DNA of 64,000 nucleotides from assembly GCA_963741055.1 (NCBI GenBank), contig CAVUGU010000015.1:62001-126000 (forward strand), written 5' to 3'. Under the pieces are notes generated by a model, which saw nothing but the letters and a program-made list of their open reading frames with translations, ran no database searches and was not told the DNA's origin. Source of the DNA: Bog-756 sp963741055 (lineage in GTDB: Bacteria; Actinomycetota; Acidimicrobiia; Acidimicrobiales; RAAP-2). The position numbers were made by a program, and so were the translations under genes. Below, piece by piece: positions 10,743 through 18,445 of this stretch (positions are counted from its first letter, which is position 1; the number at the start of each line of letters is the position of its first letter).

Positions 10743-12152
10743 TCAGGTGTCGGCGACGGCGCGGTCCATGTTGAGCGGGAGCCGTCCGGTGACCCCGAGT
10801 GCAAGCACCGCGACGACTGCCGGGAAGACGAAGGCGACCGAGATGCCGGTGGTGAGGGACCACCCGTGGCTCTCGGAGATCGCGATGGCCGCACCGCCGA
10901 ATCCGGCGCCGAGCGCGGCCCCGAGGACGTCAGAGAGGCTGAGCGAGGCCGACGCCCATCCCTCGCGTCCGGACGGGGCTTCCCTCAACATCATCAGCGA
11001 GGTCGGCGCATAGGCGAGGCCCATGCCGAGCCCGGCCACCGCCCACGCCGCGAAGGACACCTCGACCGGGAACCGCGGGTGCACCACGAGGAGCATCCCG
11101 CAGATGCCGACCAGAACGAGGGTGAGCCCCACACGCACCAGCTTCCTTCCTTCCCAGACCTGGTTGAGCCGGGCCTGCTCCCACGCACCCACCGTCCAGG
11201 CGAGGGTCGCGCAGGTGAGCGCGACGCCGGCGAAGGCCACACTGCGATGGCGCACCGTCACCACCGCGAGGGTCACGAAGGTGTCGGCGCCGAAGAACGC
11301 AAAGGTGAGAAGGCCCCGCACGAGAATGGTCACCGGCAGTCCCGAGCGCGCCCGGAGCGTGCCCGCGGGCAGCAGACGGACCAGCGCGGGCACGAGCAGC
11401 ACGCCGCCCACGACCACCATCACCACCGCGACGACCGGGTTGGAGACGGTCAGCCCCGCGACGAGCACCGCCGCGCCCGCCGCGGTGCGGACCGCGTCGA
11501 GGATGCGGTGCTCGACCTCGGGCATCGCGGCCGGCCTGCCGAGACGTGCGAGCCCGGGGAGCGCGAGCGTCCCGGTCACCGCGACCAGCGGGACGAGCCC
11601 GATGAACACCCAGCGCCAACCGAACAGGTGGGCGACCACCGCGGCGACGATCGGCCCGACCAGACCCGGCACCACCCAGGCGGTCGACATCATCGCCATC
11701 ATCCGTGCGCGGAGCACCTCGGGCAGGCTCCGACCGATGGCCACGTAGGCGACGGCGGGAACCGCACCCGCTCCGAAACCCTGGAGTGTGCGGCCGACGA
11801 CCAGCACCTGCATCGAAGGTGCGAGCCCGCCGACGAGAAGGCCCACGGCGAAGAGCAGCAGCCCGGTCACGTACGGGCGCGCCGGGCCGGAGCGGTCCGC
11901 CTCGCGCCCGGCGACGACGATCCCCACCATGCTGCCGAGGAGGAACGCGCTGAACACCCAGCCGTAGAGGTGGAGACCGCCGAGGTCGCGGGCGACGGTG
12001 GGCATGATCGTGACCACCGCCAACGCCTCGGAGGCGACCAGTGTGATGGTGAGCAGCAGGCCGACGGTCAGTCCGCGCCGCTCGGGGGCGAAGAGACCCG
12101 AGTCGCGGTTCGCCGGCCTCTCCACTGCTCCCCGGCGTCGCCAGCCGCGCAC
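10743..12152 (-). CDS. MFS multidrug-type transporter
   Basis: 469 residues, intact. The N-terminal 26 residues are charged. Then come about 12-14 hydrophobic segments starting LTVGLLLTITLVASEALAVV. The early motif READRSGPARPYVTG fits the loop 2-3 MFS signature, and GRTLQGFGAGAVPAVAY fits the antiporter motif of drug/proton exporters. It is probably an inner-membrane exporter of a small molecule; the substrate is unknown. It is divergent from the PhoP-like regulator gene. A triple PhoP-type box lies 38-66 bp upstream of its start, so control by that two-component system is likely (inference). Confidence 0.8.
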   Translation of the reverse strand: MRGWRRRGAVERPANRDSGLFAPERRGLTVGLLLTITLVASEALAVVTIMPTVARDLGGLHLYGWVFSAFLLGSMVGIVVAGREADRSGPARPYVTGLLLFAVGLLVGGLAPSMQVLVVGRTLQGFGAGAVPAVAYVAIGRSLPEVLRARMMAMMSTAWVVPGLVGPIVAAVVAHLFGWRWVFIGLVPLVAVTGTLALPGLARLGRPAAMPEVEHRILDAVRTAAGAAVLVAGLTVSNPVVAVVMVVVGGVLLVPALVRLLPAGTLRARSGLPVTILVRGLLTFAFFGADTFVTLAVVTVRHRSVAFAGVALTCATLAWTVGAWEQARLNQVWEGRKLVRVGLTLVLVGICGMLLVVHPRFPVEVSFAAWAVAGLGMGLAYAPTSLMMLREAPSGREGWASASLSLSDVLGAALGAGFGGAAIAISESHGWSLTTGISVAFVFPAVVAVLALGVTGRLPLNMDRAVADT

Positions 12153-12189
12153 GAAGGCAGCTTAGGAGTGGCCTCCGGCGGCACCTCTT

Positions 12190-12218
12190 TCACAGCCGGC
12201 TCACAGGGCGCTCACAAC
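12190..12218. promoter_or_regulatory. Triple direct-repeat PhoP-type box
   Basis: TCACAGC (12190-12196), TCACAGG (12201-12207) and TCACAAC (12212-12218) repeat with an exact 11-bp period (7-bp unit plus 4-bp spacer). This is the layout known for mycobacterial PhoP, TCACAGC-N4-TCACAGC. It sits between the divergent MFS exporter and the PhoP-like response regulator gene, about 94 bp before the latter. Confidence 0.75.
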
Positions 12219-12311
12219 TGCCGGGCAAGCCGTGGTGGGATGGTGAGAAGGCGCAGCTCGGCGATGTGAAGGCGCCTCGGCGGGCCCGGACCCTCGGAGA
12301 GGAGCAGGGCA

Positions 12312-13013
12312 GTGGAGCAGACCCGCAGCCAACGGATCCTGGTGGTGGACGACGAGCCGTCGATCGTCGACGCGGTCGCGACCTCGCTCCGCTACGAGGG
12401 GTTCGAAGTGGACGAAGCGGTCAACGGGCGCCTCGCGCTCTCGACCGCACAGGAGCGCGCCCCCGACCTGATCGTCCTCGACGTGATGCTCCCCGACCTC
12501 GACGGGCTCGAGGTCACTCGCCGTCTCCGCTCGGACGGGGTGCGGGTCCCCATCCTCTTCCTCACCGCCCGCGACAGCGTCGAGGACAAGGTGGCCGGCC
12601 TGACCGTGGGCGGTGACGACTACGTGACCAAGCCCTTCGCCCTCGCCGAGGTGGTCGCCCGAGTGCACGCGATCCTCCGGCGAGTCGGGAGCGAGCCGGA
12701 GGAGAGCGGGGTCCTCCGCTTCGCCGACATCGAGATGGACGAGAACGCGCACGAAGTCCGTCGCGGCGGCCAGTCGATCCCACTGACCGCGACCGAGTTC
12801 AACCTGCTCCGGTTCTTCCTCCTCAATCCGAGGCACGTGCTGTCGAAGTCGCAGATCCTCGACCACGTGTGGCACTACGACTTCGGCGGAGACGGGAACG
12901 TGGTCGAGACCTACGTGAGCTACCTCCGCAAGAAGCTCGAGGTGGCCGGACCCCCGGTCATCCACACCGTGCGGTTGGTGGGCTACGCCCTCCGCGAACC
13001 GGCGACGGAGTAA
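12312..13013 (+). CDS. phoP: PhoP-like OmpR-family response regulator
   Basis: 233 residues with a GTG start after GGAGAGGAG. The receiver domain (residues 9-120) has the acidic pair D13-D14, phospho-acceptor D57 (VLDVMLPDLDG), the switch Thr in FLTARDS and the Lys of TKPF. The C-terminal winged helix (about 135-228) contains TEFNLLRFF, KSQILDHVW and VVETYVSYLRKKLE. The stretches LTARDSxxDKxAGLTxGGDDYVTKPF and DHVWxYDFGGDxNVVExYVSYLR are very close to Mycobacterium PhoP. It is followed 3 bp later by its kinase. The PhoP-type repeats upstream suggest autoregulation. The symbol is by similarity; orthology has not been tested. Confidence 0.85.
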   Translation: MEQTRSQRILVVDDEPSIVDAVATSLRYEGFEVDEAVNGRLALSTAQERAPDLIVLDVMLPDLDGLEVTRRLRSDGVRVPILFLTARDSVEDKVAGLTVGGDDYVTKPFALAEVVARVHAILRRVGSEPEESGVLRFADIEMDENAHEVRRGGQSIPLTATEFNLLRFFLLNPRHVLSKSQILDHVWHYDFGGDGNVVETYVSYLRKKLEVAGPPVIHTVRLVGYALREPATE

Positions 13014-13016
13014 CCG

Positions 13017-14640
13017 GTGTCGCTCCGGAGCCGACTGCTCGTCGCCATCGGGATCATCGCGCTGGTCGCGCTGGTCGCCGCCGACGTCGCGACCTATTCG
13101 GCGCTGGAGAACTTCCTCTACCAGCGGGTGGACCAACAGCTCGACCAACTCCACGGCGCCTACGAGCAGCGAGCCAACTCCGGCCTGGCGCTCACCTGCT
13201 TCGAGCCGGGGAAGGTCCCCGGCGCGGTTCCGATCGGCCCCGGAGGGAACCAGGGAGGCGGTCCGCTACCCGACGTCCAGGTGCCTGCCGCCGAGGTGCG
13301 GTCCGCCTCCGGCGAGCTGGTCGGCGACCAGTCCTGCCCCGCCTACGTCGAGGGCGCGGCCTACACGCCGCTGATCAACGGAACCATCACCGGGTTCTCC
13401 GAGGCCTCGGACGGCACCGAGGTGACCTACTTCAACGCACCGTCGGTGCAAAGCGGCGGACCCGAATTTCGGGTGCGCGCGTCTGCGCTCACCGACGGCT
13501 CGGTCCTCGTCGTCGCCCAGCCGCTCGGCGACACCCAGAGCACCCTCCACCAACTCTTCCTCATCGAGCTGGCGGTCACCGCCGGCGCGATCATCGTCGC
13601 CCTGCTCGGGGGATTCTGGCTGGTCCGCCTCGGGCTCCGCCCGCTCCGCGAGATGGAACGCTCCGCGGAGCTCATCGCCGAGGGCGACCTCACCGAGCGG
13701 GTGCCCGGCGAGAACGACAACACCGAGGTCGGCCGGTTGGCGCGGACCCTCAACGTGATGCTCGCCCGGATCGAGTCCGCGTTCGGAGCCCGACTCGCGT
13801 CGGAACGGCGCCTCCGCGCGTCCGAAGCGAGGCTCCGGCAGTTCGTCGCGGACGCCTCTCACGAACTGCGCACGCCGATCGCGGCGATCTCGGCCTACGC
13901 AGAGCTCTTCGGCCGGGGCGCCTCCGAGCAGAAAGAGGACCTCGAGCGGGTGATGCGAGGGAATCCGCGGCGAGACCGGGAGAATGGAGCACCTGGTCGC
14001 CGACCTCCTGCTGCTCGCCCGCCTCGACGAGGGACGACCTCTCGAGCTCCGCTCGGTCGACCTGGTCGCGCTCTGCGCAGAGGCGGTGCAGACCGCGTCG
14101 ACCGTCGGCCCCGAGTGGCCGCTGACCTTCGTCGCCACCGAGCCGATCGAAGTGATGGGTGACGCGGCCACGCTCCGACAGGTCGTCGACAACCTGCTCG
14201 GGAACATCCGGGCCCACACCCCGCCCGGCACCGCCGCGAGAGTCACGGTGAGCCGCGAGGCGGACGATGCGGTGATCTCCGTCGCGGACAACGGCCCCGG
14301 GATGACCGCGGAGGAGGCCGCGCACATCTTCGAGCGCTTCTACCGCTCGGATCCGTCGCGTTCGCGCATCCACGGCGGTGCAGGTCTCGGACTCTCGATC
14401 GTGAGCGCGATCGTCCACGCACACGGCGGCACCGTCGCTGCCGAGGGCCGGGCCGGGGCCGGGACCACCTTCACCGTGCGGCTGCCCGTACCCCCGCCCG
14501 ACGGAGCGGACGGGATGGTGACGGCCGAGCCGGCGGGCTCCGGCGTCGGTACCGACCGGGAGGTCGGAGCACCGGGTGCCGGGGACGAACCGGCTGCGGT
14601 GGGCGGTCCCGACCGCGGGACGCCGCCGACCGGGCAATGA
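13017..14640 (+). CDS. PhoR-like sensor histidine kinase (one frameshift)
   Basis: Partner of the upstream regulator, with its GTG start 3 bp after the regulator stop. TM1 is residues ~5-24, an extracytoplasmic sensor region ~25-180, TM2 ~181-203 and HAMP ~204-257. The phospho-acceptor His is H282 in DASHELRTP. The frame breaks at 13959-13961, where GGG should be GG: removing one G joins ...EDLERVMR to GIRGETGRMEHLVADLLLLARLD. The second part (13984-14640) holds the N box (NLLGNIRAHT), G1 (DNGPGM), F box (FERFYRSD) and G2 (GAGLGLSIV). All catalytic motifs are present, so it is probably functional. The C-terminal ~45 residues are a low-complexity Gly/Ala/Pro tail. Confidence 0.85.
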
Positions 14641-14674
14641 TGAGCCAGGTACCCGCATCTGACAAGGAGGCACC

Positions 14675-15943
14675 GTGCCCATCAACGTGACTCCCATTCC
14701 GGGCCTCGATCCTCAGATCAACGAGGTCCGCCAGAAGACGGCGGACTTCATCAACCAGGAGATCCTCCCCAACGAAGCAGCCCTGTGGCGATCGCGTCGC
14801 GACCTCGAGCAGACCGACGCCGAACGTGAGAAGAGCCGTCGGGCCAGCATCGAGCTGCGCGAGGAGATCAAGGCAAAGGTCAACAAGGCGGGTCTGTGGG
14901 CGCCGCATCTGCCCCAGGAGTACGGCGGCATGGGCCTCGACTTCCTCTCGCTCGCCTACATGTACGAGATCCTCTCCTACGCGATCGGCGCCTCGGCCCT
15001 CTTCGGGATCGCCGCGCCGAACTCGGGAAACGCCAACATCCTGGTCAAGTACGGCACCGAGGAGCAGAAGCGCAAGTGGCTCCTGCCGCTCATCGAAGGG
15101 GAGATGGAGTCGGGCTTCTCGATGACCGAGCCGGATCGAGCCGGCTCGGACCCGCGCTCGATCGAGACCGAGGCGGTACGCGACGGTGACGACTGGGTCA
15201 TCAACGGGCACAAGTGGTTCACGTCGAACGGCATCGATGCCGACTTCTTCATCGTCATGTGCCGGGCCAACGATCCGAGCGGCGAACTGGGCAAGCCGGG
15301 GCAGATGGTCCAGATCATCGTGCCCACCGCGACTCGCGGGGTGAACATCATCCGGGGCATCGGCATCTTCGGGCACGCCACGTCCGATCACTGCGAGATC
15401 CGCTACGAGGACGTGCGGGTGCCGGTCGAGAACACACTCGGCCGGGTGGGCGAGGGGCACCAGGCGGCCCAGGACCGGCTCGGTGCGGGCCGGGTCTACC
15501 ACTGCATGAACTCGGTCGGGCAGATGTGGCGGGCGTTCGACCTGATGGTCGAGCGATCGCTCAGCCGCGAGGTCCACGGCGGGCTGCTGAAGGACAAGCA
15601 GTTCATCCAGGGGTTCATCGCGGAGAGCTACATGGACGTGCAGTCCGCACGCCTCATGACCATCGACGCCGCCGAGAAGGTCGCCAAGCAGACTCCCGAC
15701 CTCCGCACCGCGATCTCCGCGATCAAGGTGTTCGTCCCCGCCGCCTACCACCGGGTGGTCGACCGGGCCATCCAGGTCTGGGGCGGGGCCGGGGTGAGCA
15801 ACGACCTCCCCCTCGGTCAGATGTACCTGACCGCCCGGGTCCTTCGTCTCGCGGACGGCCCCGACGAGGTCCACAAGATCCTGATGGCGAAGAACATCAT
15901 CCACCAGTACGAGAAGGGTGAGAGCTGGAACTTCGGGGTATGA
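14675..15943 (+). CDS. Acyl-CoA dehydrogenase (ACAD/FadE family)
   Basis: 422 residues, intact. The GTG start has a strong AAGGAGG upstream. The N-terminal helical domain (~1-140) contains GLWAPHLPQEYGGMGLDF. The middle FAD/substrate motif FSMTEPDRAGSD is followed by WVINGHKWFTSNG. The C-terminal FAD-contact region has IQVWGGAGVSN and RLADGPDEVHK. The ADGPDEVH motif groups it with ACAD10/11-like flavoproteins rather than classical short-chain enzymes. It is predicted to oxidise an unusual acyl-CoA (branched, hydroxylated or steroid-derived) in the cytoplasm. It lies 34 bp after the kinase gene but has its own ribosome site. Confidence 0.85.
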   Translation: MPINVTPIPGLDPQINEVRQKTADFINQEILPNEAALWRSRRDLEQTDAEREKSRRASIELREEIKAKVNKAGLWAPHLPQEYGGMGLDFLSLAYMYEILSYAIGASALFGIAAPNSGNANILVKYGTEEQKRKWLLPLIEGEMESGFSMTEPDRAGSDPRSIETEAVRDGDDWVINGHKWFTSNGIDADFFIVMCRANDPSGELGKPGQMVQIIVPTATRGVNIIRGIGIFGHATSDHCEIRYEDVRVPVENTLGRVGEGHQAAQDRLGAGRVYHCMNSVGQMWRAFDLMVERSLSREVHGGLLKDKQFIQGFIAESYMDVQSARLMTIDAAEKVAKQTPDLRTAISAIKVFVPAAYHRVVDRAIQVWGGAGVSNDLPLGQMYLTARVLRLADGPDEVHKILMAKNIIHQYEKGESWNFGV

Positions 15944-16018
15944 GGGGATACGCCCGACAGAGAGGACCTCTGGTCGCGCGGTCGCAGGGACGGCGATCGT
16001 AGGAAGATCGGGAAGCCA

Positions 16019-16044
16019 GAGCGCCCCGCTCCCGCGGGGCGCTC
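16019..16044. terminator. 11-bp hairpin between the ACAD and VOC genes
   Basis: GAGCGCCCCGC at 16019-16029 and its exact complement at 16034-16044 around a TCCC loop, 75 bp after the acyl-CoA dehydrogenase stop. It is a terminator candidate without a T-tract. It also sits just ahead of the VOC gene's AGGAGGAG ribosome site, so an effect on translation is possible. Confidence 0.5.
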
Positions 16045-16062
16045 ACCGTCAGAGGAGGAGCG

Positions 16063-16834
16063 ATGCCGAAGATCGACCAGTACGAACCCGGGACTCCCTC
16101 GTGGGTGGACCTCGCCAGTCCCGACCTTCCCGCCTCGGTGTCGTTCTACCGCGATCTGTTCGAGTGGGAGCCCGACGACCAGGGACCGGACGCCGGTGGC
16201 TACACCATCTTCCGGATGGGTGGCGAACCGATCTCGGGAGCCGGCCCGGTGATGATGGAGGGACAGCCGACCGCATGGACCACCTACGTGTCGGTGTCCG
16301 ACGCCGATGCGGCCGTCGCGAAGGCGAAGGAGGCGGGCGCCATGGTCTTCGTCGAGCCGATGGACGTGATGGACGTGGGGCGGATGGCCGTCTTCGCCGA
16401 CCCGACCGGAGCGGTCATCGCCGTCTGGCAGCCGAAGGCCCACAAGGGCGCCGGCATCGTGGGTGAGCCCGGCGCGCTCTGTTGGAACGAGTTGGCAAGC
16501 CGCGACACGACAGCCGCGTCGCGCCTTCTACCGGAGCGTCTTCGGTTGGGACGCCGCCTCGACCGACATCGGCGACATGGAGTACTTCGAGTGGAAGCTC
16601 GGCGACAACACCGTCGGCGGGATGATGCCGATGCCGGCTGAGGTTCCGGCCGAGGTCCCCTCGTACTGGCTGGCCTACTTCGCGGTCGCCGACTGTGACG
16701 CCTCGGTGGCCAAGGCTTCCGACAGCGGAGCCGGTGTCACCGTGCCGCCGACCGACATCCCGGTCGGACGTTTCGCCGTGTTGAGCGACCCGCAGGGCGC
16801 GATGTTCGGCGTCATCCAGCTGAAGTCGACCTAG
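16063..16834 (+). CDS. Two-domain VOC (glyoxalase-like) protein (one frameshift)
   Basis: About 256 codons. The ATG at 16063 follows AGGAGGAGCG. Repeat 1 begins GTPSWVDLASPDLPASVSFY and ends GRMAVFADPTGAVIAVWQP. Repeat 2 begins CWNELASRDT, is broken near 16500, and continues in the next frame as AFYRSVFGWD and GRFAVLSDPQGAMFGVIQLK. Tandem VOC modules of this kind resemble mycobacterial Rv0577-type proteins. They are reported as methylglyoxal-related or ligand-binding, with no firm enzymatic reaction. The second module lies wholly in the other frame, so an error or recent mutation splits the gene in half. Confidence 0.75.
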
Positions 16835-16903
16835 GGGCGGCTCGCCCGCCGCGGCGTTCGGCGGTTCCTCCCGCTACGGCTCCGTCGAAGTTGTCGAGCA
16901 GCG

Positions 16904-17515
16904 CTAGTTGGGCAGCGCGCTCCGCGCCGACTCGAGACCCGCGTCCAGACAGCGCAGCTCGTGGTCCGCGTCCTGCACCAGCGCGCGCACACGCTGTCCG
17001 TTCAGGTCTCCGGCCGACGCGACCGCGGCGCGCTGCACGTCCGACGAGGCACGCAACACGTCACCTACCTGAGCGCGGAGCTCGACGGGGAGCACACCCG
17101 AAGGCTCGACCCGCAGCACGGTGTCGAGCGCCCCGACCGACGACCGCAAGCGGGCACAGATCGAAGCGAGTCCGATGGTGGTCGCCCCGACGTCGTCCGC
17201 CGCGCGCACCGCCCGTTCGGCCCGCTCCACGGCTCGCCACATCTGCCGGCGGGCCTGGCGGGCGGTCCACCGCCCGACGTCGTTCGGTGGCGGCGCCCAC
17301 CTGCCGCGTAGGCCGGCACTGGCCTCCCAGAGCGCGAGCCCGCCGAGCACCACACCGTGGTTGCGGACCGCGTGCCACTTCCTCCGCCCGTACCGCCAGG
17401 CCAGGAATCCGGCGATCACCAGCCCAGCGGCGAAGGTTGCCATGAAGAGCGCCGCTCCTGCCAACACCGGCTCCACAAAGGACGCGGTCACCTCTTCAGT
17501 GTAGATCGGCCCCAC
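16904..17515 (-). CDS. Hypothetical membrane-anchored protein
   Basis: 203 residues. One strong N-terminal membrane segment (about 18-38, AALFMATFAAGLVIAGFLAW) is followed by a basic stop-transfer (RYGRRKWHAVRNH) and a second weaker hydrophobic stretch. The rest is Ala/Arg-rich helix (about 75-200), probably coiled coil and cytoplasmic. I do not recognise the family. The start is uncertain: GTG at 17515, or a GTG at 17491 closer to a GAAGAG ribosome site. It is transcribed in the same direction as the phosphatase, 13 bp downstream of that gene's ... upstream neighbour end, so the two may be cotranscribed. Confidence 0.6.
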   Translation of the reverse strand: MGPIYTEEVTASFVEPVLAGAALFMATFAAGLVIAGFLAWRYGRRKWHAVRNHGVVLGGLALWEASAGLRGRWAPPPNDVGRWTARQARRQMWRAVERAERAVRAADDVGATTIGLASICARLRSSVGALDTVLRVEPSGVLPVELRAQVGDVLRASSDVQRAAVASAGDLNGQRVRALVQDADHELRCLDAGLESARSALPN

Positions 17516-17528
17516 CGGCCGGCCGTCG

Positions 17529-18281
17529 TCAGCCGTCGGGTTCGAGCAGGTGCTCCTCCATGTTGGCGATCGCGCCCGGGCTCACCCCGGAGACCAGCGC
17601 CCAGGCGCGGGCGCCACCGAAGTCGTCGTAGAGGTGGTCGAGGAAGCGCTCCATGGTCAACGCCTCCACCCCGAAACGCGAAGCCGGCAGCTCGGCCATC
17701 CGGGCCGCCCACTTCGGATCGGACCGGTAGCGGTCGAGGATCAGCTCCATCCGCTCGGCGGTCATCTCGTAGTCGGCCACGATCACCGAGCGGTCGACCC
17801 CGAGTATGTCGAGGACCAGCGCGGCGAGGACGCCGGTACGGTCCTTGCCCGCCGCGCAGTGGAAGACGAGCGGCGTGCTGTCCGGGTCGCCGACCAGCTC
17901 GAGCGCCTCGACCAACGCGCCGCGCCCCACTTCGAGGTACCAGCGATACCGCTCGGCGAGGTCGTCGCCGGCGAGCGCGGGTGCCGCCATCGCCTCGCCG
18001 TCGTCCTCGACGATGACTGAAAGGTGCCGGTAGTGGACCGGCTCGGGCTCGAGCAGTCCGCGGCCCGTCCTCACCACCTCACGGGTGGTCCGCAGGTCGA
18101 TGACGGTGGCGAGTCCGAGCGAACGCAGGCGCTCGATGTCGGCCTCGGTGAGCTCGTGGAGGGTGTCGCTTCGGAAGAGCCGACCCCAACGGGTGTGCCG
18201 GCCGTCGAGACCGCGGTAGCCGCCGAGGTCGCGGAAATTGAACGCGCCCGACAGCGGGACGAGTCGCACGGGAGTCTCCAC
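17529..18281 (-). CDS. Tyrosine-protein phosphatase (Y_phosphatase3 family)
   Basis: 250 residues from the GTG at 18281, the start that places NFRDLGGY near residue 15 as usual for this family. An in-frame start at 18434 would add a Pro/Arg-rich extension. The catalytic P-loop HCAAGKDRTG gives C142 and R148 (Cys-X5-Arg). Early motifs RxGRLFRSD and VIDLRTTRE match MptpB/LipA-type bacterial phosphatases that act on phosphotyrosine and phosphoinositides. It is cytoplasmic, or secreted without a visible signal. It is divergent from the MMPL transporter gene. Confidence 0.85.
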   Translation of the reverse strand: METPVRLVPLSGAFNFRDLGGYRGLDGRHTRWGRLFRSDTLHELTEADIERLRSLGLATVIDLRTTREVVRTGRGLLEPEPVHYRHLSVIVEDDGEAMAAPALAGDDLAERYRWYLEVGRGALVEALELVGDPDSTPLVFHCAAGKDRTGVLAALVLDILGVDRSVIVADYEMTAERMELILDRYRSDPKWAARMAELPASRFGVEALTMERFLDHLYDDFGGARAWALVSGVSPGAIANMEEHLLEPDG

Positions 18282-18445
18282 CGGCCCATCATGCTCGATC
18301 GGTACCGGCGGCTCGAACGAGCCGTCTCGGGCTGGGCGTTCCCCGTTTTGGCGCGCGATCGGCGAGAATGGAGGCCGGACCGGTTCCGATCGGTCCTCTC
18401 CTCTCACGGGCGCCCCCGCCCCCCGACATCCCACAGGAGCCCCCG

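Noticed and set aside
10866..12269. 467-residue plus-strand open frame opposite the MFS exporter
   Set aside because: His/Arg/Glu-rich mirror of membrane segments; the minus strand has an intact transporter.
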